In this document: positions 37,259 through 47,200 of the stretch, piece by piece
How positions within the stretch are numbered: the stretch's first letter is position 1
Layout of the letters: each line of letters begins with the position of its first letter
Source: Planctomycetota bacterium
Lineage (GTDB): Bacteria; Planctomycetota; Phycisphaerae; UBA1845; PWPN01
Direction: 5' to 3'
DNA: 64,000 nt
Assembly (NCBI GenBank): GCA_022711465.1
Contig: JAKLEZ010000009.1
Span: 62,001 to 126,000 of the forward strand
Notes under the pieces: model-generated
Databases searched by the model: none
Told to the model about the DNA's origin: nothing
Seen by the model: the letters and a program-made list of their open reading frames with translations, nothing else
Translations under genes and position numbers: made by a program

Positions 37259-38403
37259 GTTCGCATCCTTTGCTGCCAGGATCTACTCGTATTATCGCCA
37301 TATTCTGATCGAATGCAATCAAAATCTTTCAACTCGAGATTGGGACTGGGGTGGCCGACAGGCACTCACAGGGCATCCCGTTGACACTAAGATTATGATA
37401 AACAATAGGTTATGGATGGAATGATCTCCCTCTGGGCCTGTAAGTTATCCACAATTGAGCTGTGAGATTCCGTGAACAAGCTGGTTGCTCACAGTAGGCG
37501 TCGCGGCTGGGTGAGTGGATGCTGGGCGTTTGATGGACTCGCTTTTGCCGGGTGACGGGTCTGGGCGCTGGAATCGAATGGCCGGGGCTGCGGCGGCGCG
37601 AGGAGGCTGGGCGAGGTCCCCGGGCGGAAGGAGTTTTTTGCGAGTATAAGCGGGTTTTGGAGGTGTTGGACGCAGCGAACGGGCGGGTGGGCTTATCGGC
37701 GCTGGGTGTTTTCACAGCGACGGAGCATGCTGTTGTGGTCCGAAGGGGGCGAGGCCAGCGGCTTGGATGGGGAGGGCTCGTCTGATGTCGGCTGGGTGGG
37801 TGGCCGGTCAAATCGCACGTTGGCTTACCAGATACGGGGTTGTCCGATGATGGGTTCGCCAGCTGCGATGATGAAAGCGAGGCGTGTTGGCCATGACAGA
37901 ATCTAGCCAGTGTAGCTTGAAACGAAGCGATGGTGGGAGTAGGATAGAGTGGTATCCTGTGGTGCAGGAGAGGGAGTGAGGGTTGCGCATGCGCCGCAGG
38001 CTTTCAGGAAGGTCGGGCCGCCCTCCTCCGGTGGTTGTTCCGCTCTGTTGGATCGTGGTTCGGGCTGGGCTAGCCCTGCGTGCAGGCCGTCAGTGGCCGG
38101 TGGATGCGAGGTTCCGCGGCCGAGGGAGAATCGAGCCTGATAGGATAGTGACAGAGGGGCTGCAAGGCCGCCTCGTGTCCCGGTGACCATTGCCGGGACG
38201 GTCGAGTTGAACGAGCGCCTGCGGGAGTCCATCCGAGGCGGAGTGAGGCCGGCCCGACGCCGCTGAGCGGGGCGATAGGCCATTTGACCGGGTGGAAAGA
38301 AGTTACCCGTTTCTTCTGGCATCGGACGCAAGCCATTTCCGTTCACCGTCCAGACGCCCCCAAGTCGCTCACCACCCCTGGGCAAGTGGAGAAAGGAGCC
38401 CCC
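37259..38403. other. Long divergent intergenic region
   Basis: More than 1.1 kb between the divergent deoR and the giant secreted-protein gene. The left end holds the BMC promoter. TTGAAA (37917-37922), 17 bp and TAGGAT (37940-37945) is a weak plus-strand promoter candidate with a long leader. No ORF here has a motif or ribosome binding site that supports it. Confidence 0.45.
37291..37321 (-). promoter_or_regulatory. Promoter and candidate operator of the BMC operon
   Basis: Reading the minus strand: TTGCAT (37318-37313), 16 bp, GATAAT (37296-37291). The start point would be about 26 nt before the deoR ATG. An imperfect inverted repeat, TGATCG-AATG-CAATCA on the plus strand (37306-37321; 5 of 6 arm positions pair), covers the -35 box. 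This is where a DeoR repressor would be expected to bind. Confidence 0.5.
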
Positions 38404-41400
38404 ATGTCGCTGTTTGCCTTTCGTATCAGGCGTGCCATCGTGCTAGTCGTCATGACCGTTCTGACCCTGGTGACGCGGCCGGCAGTTGGGCTGCACCCGA
38501 AGGTGGAGTTTACCGAGCTTGCCCAGGCCGCCGACATCATCTTCATGGGCACGGTGCAGGGAGTATCGTCCCGGGTCGTTGGGGATGGCCGGATGGTGAT
38601 GACCGACGTTCATTTTGGGGATGTGCAGGTCATCCACAGGAAGGATCATGTGCCGGCGGATCTTTCTGAGGGGATCACGCTTGCTTTTGCGGGCGGTGAA
38701 GCGGGCGGTCTGTCTGTCAGTGTGAGTGAAGTGCCGAAGTTTGCGGTGGGTGACCGGGCGGTTCTGTTTTCGCGGATGGACGGGACGGTATACGCGAACC
38801 CTCTGGTGGCCGGCGTGCAAGGGCTGTTCCGGGTGAAGCGTGACGTGGTCACGGGTGTCGATTACCCGTTCACCAACGGAAGCGCGGTGGTGGCGTCGGT
38901 GGAAGGGGGGCGGATGAGTCTGCTCCAGCGGGTTGATCGCATGGAGAACGGTCAGCCGGTTCGCCGTCCGGGTGTTCTGCGGAAGACGTGGTCGGTTCAG
39001 CCGATGGATGCGGCTCACTCGGTGAAGGCGAGTCAGATGGTGGAGCCTGCCGGGTTTTTAACGCTTTCGGAGTTCATCACCGGCATTCGGGCGGCGGTAG
39101 CGGGGCCGGCGCCCGTGCGGCCTCGACTGACTCTGGCTACTGGAGGGCTGGCCTCGTTGGGGCGTCAGCCGCCGTCGCCCGGCGTGCGCATGGCTCCAAC
39201 CGCCGGCGGCATACCTCTCGCACCGCCGGGGCTGGCTTCGCTGGGCAGGAGCAAGCCGTTGGTTGCCGCGACGAGTCCGGGTATCGCCCGGACGGCTGCC
39301 GCGAGCGGGGTGGTGGAACTGTGCCACTGCGGCCACAAGAACCTGCATGCGGACATGGAGATGGTGCCGGAGTCCTTCTGGTGCTGGGCGCACGACAACT
39401 ACGCGTTGTGGACGTACAACCGGTTCATGGACATCTACCGATGTTCTGCCAGCGACGGGACTGTCTACCTGAACGGCTACAGTGAGTTCTGCGGCTTCCT
39501 TGACGATGACACGGTGAACACGGCCTACTGCTTCCATTGGGGCAGTTACGTCGGGATGTGTGTTTCCACGGGGGCGCCCTGTTTGGCCATCATCGAGTCG
39601 GACATCATGTTCAATCCGGCGTATTCGTGGTGGGAGGATGCGAGCGACACAATCGGCCACAGCGACCGCGTTCTGTATCGCCCCAACGTCATGCACGAGC
39701 TGGGTCACAGTTGGGGGCTGGAGCGCGGGGACTGTGACGAGACGTATCTCTATCCTGATCCCAGTGTCATGCACGCGTACTACGACGACATTGTCGAGGA
39801 CGGCTGGGGGATTCATCCCTACGACTCCGCCGCCATCCGCGACATCTACGACGATCAGACCTCGGTCATCGCGATCACGGACGTGGGGGTCGAGTCGTAC
39901 TATGCGGCCGCTGACGGAAGCCTGACCAACTCGACCACGGACAAGACCGACTATGTGATCGGCGACCCGATCACCATCAGCAACTTCTCAGTGGAGAACA
40001 TGTCGAGTACGGACACCTCAGAGGTGCGGCTGCGGTTCTGGTTGTCCGAGGACACCCACATCACGGAATCGGACTATGCCCTGGGAGGCTACGTGTCGTG
40101 GTGGAGCTTTGACAAGGAGAGCTACACGGTCAACGATTACGGCATGTGGATTCCCACGATTCCGACGGGGACCTACTACGTGGGAGCGATCGTGACCGTC
40201 AACGGTGCTGACTATGACTCCGACGACTACAGCTTCAACAATCGCACCTATCTTTACAGCACGATCAACGTGACCTGCCCGGCGCCGGGCAATCCGAGCG
40301 GTGTGACCGCAAGCGACGGGACCTCGACCCATCACGTGCACGTGGCCTGGATCGGATCCACGAATACCACCCGGTACGAAGTCTACCGAGGGACCACGTC
40401 GGATCCGGCAGCGGCCACGCGTTTGGCTTCCTCGGTGACGGGCACATCCTACGATGACACGAGCGCCGAGCTCGGCACGCGGTACTACTACTGGATCGTG
40501 GCCTGGAACGACGAATGCAACAGCTACTCCGCTCGCTGCGGAGGCAATTCAGGGTTCCGGGGCACTCCTGCTCCGACGGACGTGGTTGCCACTGACGGGA
40601 CGCGAACGACTGATGTCCGCGTCACCTGGACGGCGGTGGAGGGCGTGACCCACTACCGGGTCTCCCGGGCCACCTCGTCGACCGGCACTCCGACGCCGAT
40701 CAGTTCGTGGCAGACGGGCACCAGTCACTACGACACCACCGCGGTGCCGGGCAGCGACTACTACTACTGGGTTCAGGCGTCGATGGGTGCCGGCGGCGAA
40801 TACATGAGTGCTTACAGCGTCTTGGACACGGGGTGGCGGATCATTCTGCCGCCGGAGGATCTTGACGCCACCAGCAGAACCTACACGGACTATATTCGGA
40901 TCACATGGGACAGGTCGCTGGGGGCGACCCACTACCGGCTCTTCCGCAGCGGCGCGAGCGACGTTCTGACTGCGGTGCCGGTGACTGACTGGATTGAGGG
41001 CAGGAGCTTCGAGGACGCCGAGCCGGTGCCTGATGAGGCTTACTACTACTGGGTGAAGGCGGCGGCTTCCGCCACTGGCTATCACGCCAGTGCTTACAGC
41101 GACTCGGACGTCGGGCGCCGGTCGCTGGACTGCAACGCCAACCACGTGCCCGATGCGGTCGACATCTCGGGCGGTACCAGCGGCGACTGCAACAGAAATG
41201 CCATACCGGACGAATGTGAGGTGGCCGACGGAAGCCAGCCCGACTGCAACCACAACAACGTGCCTGATTCCTGCGATCTGGTCATGCACTTCGGGATGGG
41301 TTTGGGCGGGCTGTATGCGGCCGAGGCCTCACCGATCAGCATGGCCGTCGGGGATTTCAACAGCGACGGCAAGCACGATCTGGTCACGACCAACGATCCC

Positions 41401-44094
41401 GCGAACAGCATGACGATTCTGAGGGGTTCGGGAGACGGGACTTTTGCCTCGAGCACGAGCTTCTCGTTCGACTCGTCTCTCGCGACTGTTGTCACCGGCG
41501 ATCTGAACGGCGATCACCGGGCCGATGTGGCCGTCGCGGCGACCAGCTCCAATACCGTCCGGGTTCTGATCAACAACGGCACGGGGGCCTTTGCGCCTCC
41601 GGTGTCGTATGCGATCAGTTCGGGTCCTTACGGTCTGGCGATTGGCAAGCTGGATGCCGACGGCGACTCTGACCTGGTGGTGACCAAGACCACGAGCAAC
41701 CAAGTCACGGTGCTCTCGAACAACGGATCCGGGGTGTTCAGTGCCGCGGGCACTTACACGGTAGGCAGCTACCCGGTTGCGGTGGTTGCTGCTTCCCTGG
41801 ACGGGTTTGCCGGTGTGGACTTGGCGGTGGCCAATTCGATATCTGCGAACGTCACCATTCTGCAGAATCTCGGCGATGGGACTTTCGTGACGTCGGGCAC
41901 ATGGGCTGCGGGTTTGCAGCCGCGTGCCATCCGGGCGGCCGATTTTGACGCCGACGGGGACATCGACCTGGTCGTGGCCAACCCTTCGGTGGGTGGCATT
42001 TCCGTGTTGATCAATGACGGGGCCGGTGGTTTCGGCACTCGGCGGCCGGTCAGCGTCGCGGCCTTGCCTCAGGATGTAGCCGTCGCCGACTTCGACAAGG
42101 ACGGCGACGTGGACGTCGCGACCGCGAGCCAGGGTGCCGACAGTGTCACGCTGGTGCTGAACAACGGGAGTGGCATTCTTGCTCCCGTCGCCGACTACGC
42201 GACCGGCGGCGGGCCGCGGGCGCTGGTGGCCCGGGATTTCAATGCGGATGGTGTGCCTGATCTCGCGGTGGGGCAGTCCAATCCCAACGGTGTGCAGATG
42301 GTGCTAAACACGACGATCTTCCCGGTCAGTCCGGACTGTAACGCGAACGGGGTGCCCGACATTTGCGAGCCGGACTGCAACGCGAACGGGGTGGCCGACG
42401 ATTGCGATATGACGGCTGGCACGAGCACCGACTGCGATGCCAACGGCGTGCCCGACGAATGCCAGCCGGACTGCAACGCCAACGGCATCGCGGATGCCTG
42501 TGACATTGCCGAGGGTACCAGCCAGGATTGCACGGGCAACGGTGTTCCCGACGAGTGCGAGGATGACTGCAACGGCAACGGCATCGCCGACGCCTGTGAC
42601 GTTGCCCCGACGTTGGCTTTTGCGGACGTGGTCGACTATCCGGTTGGGAAGGGTGCTTGCGACGTGGTGGCCGGCGATGTGGATGGGGATCTGGACGTTG
42701 ATCTCGTCTCTGCCGACTCCAGCGACGACACGGTCACGGTGCGGAAGGGGCTCGGCAATGGCAAGTTTGGAGCGGGGGCTTCCTATGCGGCCGGGGTCGG
42801 GCCATCGGCGGTCCTGCTCGTCAGCCGCAGCGGCAGCACGTTGCCCGATCTGGTGGTCACGAGTTTCGCCAAGGATTACGTTTCGATCCTGAAGAACAAC
42901 GGCAGCGGTGTTTTTGCGATGAAGGCTCAGTATGCCGTTGGTCCGGGGGGGACCAGCCACGGTCCGTCGGACGTGACCGCCGCGGATTTGGACGGGGACG
43001 AGGATGAGGATCTCATTGTTGCCAACGCCTCGTCGGATTCGGTGGCTCTCCTTCAGAATCTGGGCTCAAGCGGTTTCGGGACTGCGGTGGTCAAACCGGT
43101 CGGCGACGAACCGGTGGCGGTGGTGGCCGGGGATCTGAATGGTGACAGGAGGGTGGACATCGCGGTCGCCAACTCCAACAGCGGCACGGTTTCGGTTCTG
43201 CTCAGTGGCGGCCTCGGGCTCGCCCCACCGGTCGACTACCTGGTGGGAACGAATCCGAGCGCCCTGGCGATCGCCGACGTGAACCGCGATCGCAGGCCGG
43301 ACCTTGTGGTGACCTGCACCGGATCGTCGAGGATTCTGGTTCTGCTCAACAACGGTGACGGCACGTTTGGCGGGCGTGTGAAGCTGATCGCTCCGGGCAC
43401 TCCGAAGGGGCTCGTCGCGGTCGATCTGGATCGCGACGGCGATCTTGACGTGGCCACTGTCGCTACGTCAATCGGCAAGCTGCTGGTGATTCGCAACAAC
43501 GATGACGGCACCTTCATGTCTCCGATGGCGTTCACCGCGGGCAGTCTGGCCAGGGGCTTAGCCGCGGCATACATGAACACCGATTCCTATCCGGATATGG
43601 TGGTGGTGCGAGGCAGCATCCTGGGCGGCGCGGTGTCGGTGCTGCTCAACGCTTCCGGTCCGCCGCTGAGTCGCGACTGCAACGCCAACGGCGTTCCGGA
43701 CGAATGCGAACTTGCCCTGGACGGCGACGGGGACGGCTGGCTGGACACGTGTGACAACTGTCCGGCGTCGTCCAACCCTGATCAAGCCGACAGCGATTTG
43801 GATGACGTGGGTAATGTCTGCGATGACTGTCCGAGCACGATTCCGGGCATAGCGGTGGATCAGCACGGCTGCCCGCCGCTGATCCCGGGCGATTTCGACC
43901 GCGACGGCGATGTGGATGGCGCCGACTTCACGGTTTTCAGGAGTTGCTGGCTGGGTCCGGTTATTCCGCGGGCGAGCGCGTGCGGCGGTTCCGACTTCGA
44001 CGATGACGATGATGTTGACCAATCGGACTTTGGCGTCTTCCAGCGGTGCTACAGCGGGCGGAACAAGCCTGGCGACGCGGGGTGCGCGGGCTGA
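38404..44094 (+). CDS. Giant secreted multidomain protein (protease-like, FN3, FG-GAP, DCN and dockerin-like repeats)
   Basis: A 1896-residue exported protein. The ATG at 38404 has AAGGAG upstream and starts a signal peptide (about 1-30). Order of parts: an N-terminal domain (about 30-290); a region with the zinc-protease motif HELGHSWGLERGD at 431-443; a CARDB/Ig-like part (about 500-620); three fibronectin III-like domains (about 625-905); a Cys-Asn repeat block (DCNANHVPD type, about 908-955); a first block of FG-GAP/VCBS repeats (about 960-1305); a second DCN block (about 1307-1400); a second FG-GAP block (about 1400-1755); thrombospondin-3-like calcium repeats (about 1770-1825); and a dockerin-like end (about 1829-1896, GDFDRDGDVDGADFTVF). 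The metzincin third ligand is not where expected, so protease activity is uncertain. Probably a surface or extracellular adhesin/hydrolase. Confidence 0.88.
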   Translation: MSLFAFRIRRAIVLVVMTVLTLVTRPAVGLHPKVEFTELAQAADIIFMGTVQGVSSRVVGDGRMVMTDVHFGDVQVIHRKDHVPADLSEGITLAFAGGEAGGLSVSVSEVPKFAVGDRAVLFSRMDGTVYANPLVAGVQGLFRVKRDVVTGVDYPFTNGSAVVASVEGGRMSLLQRVDRMENGQPVRRPGVLRKTWSVQPMDAAHSVKASQMVEPAGFLTLSEFITGIRAAVAGPAPVRPRLTLATGGLASLGRQPPSPGVRMAPTAGGIPLAPPGLASLGRSKPLVAATSPGIARTAAASGVVELCHCGHKNLHADMEMVPESFWCWAHDNYALWTYNRFMDIYRCSASDGTVYLNGYSEFCGFLDDDTVNTAYCFHWGSYVGMCVSTGAPCLAIIESDIMFNPAYSWWEDASDTIGHSDRVLYRPNVMHELGHSWGLERGDCDETYLYPDPSVMHAYYDDIVEDGWGIHPYDSAAIRDIYDDQTSVIAITDVGVESYYAAADGSLTNSTTDKTDYVIGDPITISNFSVENMSSTDTSEVRLRFWLSEDTHITESDYALGGYVSWWSFDKESYTVNDYGMWIPTIPTGTYYVGAIVTVNGADYDSDDYSFNNRTYLYSTINVTCPAPGNPSGVTASDGTSTHHVHVAWIGSTNTTRYEVYRGTTSDPAAATRLASSVTGTSYDDTSAELGTRYYYWIVAWNDECNSYSARCGGNSGFRGTPAPTDVVATDGTRTTDVRVTWTAVEGVTHYRVSRATSSTGTPTPISSWQTGTSHYDTTAVPGSDYYYWVQASMGAGGEYMSAYSVLDTGWRIILPPEDLDATSRTYTDYIRITWDRSLGATHYRLFRSGASDVLTAVPVTDWIEGRSFEDAEPVPDEAYYYWVKAAASATGYHASAYSDSDVGRRSLDCNANHVPDAVDISGGTSGDCNRNAIPDECEVADGSQPDCNHNNVPDSCDLVMHFGMGLGGLYAAEASPISMAVGDFNSDGKHDLVTTNDPANSMTILRGSGDGTFASSTSFSFDSSLATVVTGDLNGDHRADVAVAATSSNTVRVLINNGTGAFAPPVSYAISSGPYGLAIGKLDADGDSDLVVTKTTSNQVTVLSNNGSGVFSAAGTYTVGSYPVAVVAASLDGFAGVDLAVANSISANVTILQNLGDGTFVTSGTWAAGLQPRAIRAADFDADGDIDLVVANPSVGGISVLINDGAGGFGTRRPVSVAALPQDVAVADFDKDGDVDVATASQGADSVTLVLNNGSGILAPVADYATGGGPRALVARDFNADGVPDLAVGQSNPNGVQMVLNTTIFPVSPDCNANGVPDICEPDCNANGVADDCDMTAGTSTDCDANGVPDECQPDCNANGIADACDIAEGTSQDCTGNGVPDECEDDCNGNGIADACDVAPTLAFADVVDYPVGKGACDVVAGDVDGDLDVDLVSADSSDDTVTVRKGLGNGKFGAGASYAAGVGPSAVLLVSRSGSTLPDLVVTSFAKDYVSILKNNGSGVFAMKAQYAVGPGGTSHGPSDVTAADLDGDEDEDLIVANASSDSVALLQNLGSSGFGTAVVKPVGDEPVAVVAGDLNGDRRVDIAVANSNSGTVSVLLSGGLGLAPPVDYLVGTNPSALAIADVNRDRRPDLVVTCTGSSRILVLLNNGDGTFGGRVKLIAPGTPKGLVAVDLDRDGDLDVATVATSIGKLLVIRNNDDGTFMSPMAFTAGSLARGLAAAYMNTDSYPDMVVVRGSILGGAVSVLLNASGPPLSRDCNANGVPDECELALDGDGDGWLDTCDNCPASSNPDQADSDLDDVGNVCDDCPSTIPGIAVDQHGCPPLIPGDFDRDGDVDGADFTVFRSCWLGPVIPRASACGGSDFDDDDDVDQSDFGVFQRCYSGRNKPGDAGCAG

Positions 44095-44299
44095 GTTGTG
44101 GATTCCCTGCTGGTCGGGGAAGCGCCGGTCGGGCGACATTGGGCGGAGGGTCCTGGCTGACGGGGTCGAGCGGGGGCTTGGCTGCTCGGTGGGTGTTGCC
44201 CGGCGCCGGGTTTCTGGGCCGGTTTTGAGTCGCATCCCGTCCCGCGACCGTTGAAGTCACGGATCGGAGTCTCGCGTCAAGCCGGGCGGCAGGATCCAG

Positions 44300-47200
44300 T
44301 CAGTACTGAATGAGTACTTTCATGGGCTGATTTCCGTCGGGGATGAGGATTCTCTCTCGGGCGGGGTCGAACTCCATCCAGGGTCTCCCGTCGATCTGGA
44401 CACTCTTGATCTTGGTCCCGGCGGGCAGGCGGGCAAAGAGCCAGAGGTTTTTGGGTCGTGCTTTGGTTGGCGGGGTCACATTCGCGACCACGGTGTTCGC
44501 CTGGTCACCAGCTCTGAGGGTAAACGATACCGGGCCGAAGCAGGAGTTGATGCGCTCGACCTGGATGCCGTCCTTGGAGGTCAGCCATCGCCGGGGGGCT
44601 CCGTTTGCCAGCCAGAGGTCCTCTCCGCACTCGAGGACCAGGGAATCGCGCACCCGGTTGACGAAGCGAGCCTCGTCTGGGCTCTTGTAGAACGGGCCGC
44701 TGGCGTGGCTCCACATGCGGTACTCCTCGGTGAACGCATGGACTTCCGGGTACAGGCAGGAGACCATGCCGTTGTACAGTCCGCGGATCGCGGCTGGGAC
44801 CTCCTGGCGCATCAGATAGACCAGGATGGGGTTCTGGAGATTCGACTGGAAGACCATGCCGCCCTGGCTGAACCAGTACTTGTCGTCGGTGAAGCCGTGG
44901 ACGTTGAAGCCGCCCGAACTGGACAGGGTGAGGTTGTCTTCCCAATCGTCGAGGATCCAGTCGGCGATCGGCTGGTGTGGGTTGAAGATGCCGAGGTTGA
45001 GCAGGATCATCGGGCCGTAGAGTACCTCGCGGGTGGCGGAGAGGCGGTAGCAAGGCAGGTCGGGCCTGCGATAGCGGCTGTAGTACTGCACCCGCAACGG
45101 GCCGAAGCCGCGGAACCGCTGGTACAGCTTGGTGGGGACGTAGGGCGAGTATGTCCTGTCGCGCATCCGGGTTACGGGTGCAAGCTCGGTTGCCCTGAGG
45201 ATGGCCGTGCGGAAGTCGTTGAGGTACTCGTTGGCCTGGCGATTCAGCTGGTCGGCCTGGGGGTGTTGAACGGCCCTCATGGCGGCGGCCATCTCGGTCA
45301 TGCCGGCCGCGCAGTAAGCGTTGACCGCGAACCAGTACCCCCAATCGCTGTTGTCCTCGAGGTGGCCAGCGGGCAGCAGGCCGTACTCGAGGGCTTTCTC
45401 GCCTCGGGCGTTTTTCAGGCGGGTGGTGGCTCGCTGACTTTCGATCCAATCGACGGCCCGCATCATGCCTGGCAAGGTGGCGTCGAGCCAGCGGGTGTCG
45501 CGGGTGAAGAAGAAGTGCCGGGCGAGGGTCCAGAGCACGGTTCCGTGGTCGAGGCCGTAGCTGCTGGCGGTGTAGTCGTATTCCCGGCTGACCCAGGCCC
45601 CGTGGTACACGGCGTCGTAGGGTTTGGTGTAGTTGCCTGGGAACGGCCGAGTGCCCTGGAGCTGGGTGAGTGTTCGAAGGTACTGGGTTGCCCGCTCGGT
45701 GTCGCCGAGGGCGTCGAGCAGGAGGATCTGGAAGCAGGCTTCATTCGCGAAGACCTGGTAGTGGTAGCTGGCCGCCGGGACCATGAACAGGCCGCTTTTG
45801 GGGTCCTTGGTGGTGCTGATGTGGATGTGGGGGATGACGGAGCGGGCCATGGAGTTGAATTCGGGCTCCGGGGTGGTGAAGCGGGTGGTGCGGTCGACGA
45901 TCGTTCGCCAGTAGGTGGCCACGCGTTCACGTTCGCGGGTGTAGTCCATGGCCGCGAGTCGATCGACTTGCTGGGTGGGGATGTCGGATACGAACGGGAT
46001 GCGGACGTGGAGCTGCTCGGTCTTGCCGGGTGCGACGTCGAACTGGGCGAGGATGCTGTTCTGCCCGCGGTCGAGGTTATCTGGGCTGGCGACTCGGATG
46101 CGGGCGGCGGGGGCCTGGAGGGGCGGGATCACGGCGCGCAGCCTGTGGGGCTGGTAGGACTTGTCGTTCGTGCCGGTCGCGAGCATGCCCCCCTGGTGGA
46201 GTGAGAAGTGCTCTTCGGGACTGAGGGTGAGCCAGACGGTTGCCTTTTTCGGTTGTGAGCCGGGATTGGTGACCTGGAGCCGCACCATGCAGATGGCCGG
46301 TGTCTGTTCGCTGCGCGCCACATCGTTCGGGTCCAGTGGTCCTGAAAGCAGGGTGGCGAAAGCCTCTTGCTCAAACTGAAGTCCCTGGTGTTCCCAGCGG
46401 TTGATGATGATCGGCAGGCAGTTTTCGGCGATCGAGACCTGGGCTTGGTGGTCATCGCGGAAGTAGGGCTTCTCGCCTGTACCGATTCGGTAGTGGATTC
46501 GATCCGTGTCCCATTGCAGTCGCTTGAGTTCGGCTCCCTTGGCCTTGGTTCCGCTCTTGCTGATGAAGATTTCCCCGCCGTATTCGACCGCGAATTTCTG
46601 CCAGCTGGCGTCGGCGGCGATTGGCAGGTAGACCCGATCGCCGCCCTGGCGGTGCCAGGGGTCGAGGGGGGGGATTTCCCGGCTGGCTCGATCGCGGCTT
46701 TGTTCGGCTTCCCGGGGGATACGATCACGGATTTTGCCCTCGCCGCTGGGGCGGGTGGCCGCGGAGGTGGCCGTGTCGCTCGCCTGGGCGACGTAGGCGT
46801 GCATGGCGGGCACATGGATGGGGCCCTGCTCGAGATCGAGGGTGCTGAACGAGAAGGTGCGGGGCGTGTCCCCATCGCTCGTTTTGGCCGTTGTCCGCAC
46901 GGTGACGACGGTGATGTCGTTCGAGCCGGGTGGGGCGGGTTCCGTGGCCAGGATGTTCGCGATGATGCCTTTGGGTGATCCGGTGCGGAGGTTCTTCCAC
47001 GAGCCGGGGGCTTCGAAGGCGTCGTCCTCGCCGAACTGCCAGGGTGCAGCGGACAAGAGCTGCCCGTTGTAGATCTCCAGCCACCCGCTCAGCGAGACCG
47101 GGTGCTTGTCGCCGCAGCCCAGCTCGATTCTGATCGACATCGGCTTGAGGGCAGACGGCGAGAAGACCCGGAGGGACTCGATTCTCGGGGCCTTCTCCGG

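Noticed and set aside
37259..38403. Small genes in the 1.1 kb gap between deoR and the giant secreted protein
   Set aside because: ORFs of 60-160 codons are present in several frames, but none has a Shine-Dalgarno site plus plausible composition.
39694..39733. Firm call of an active metzincin protease
   Set aside because: The third zinc ligand at the expected position is replaced by Arg, so only a protease-like motif is claimed.
44705..46204. 499-residue plus-strand ORF
   Set aside because: Antisense to the glycosidase-like gene.
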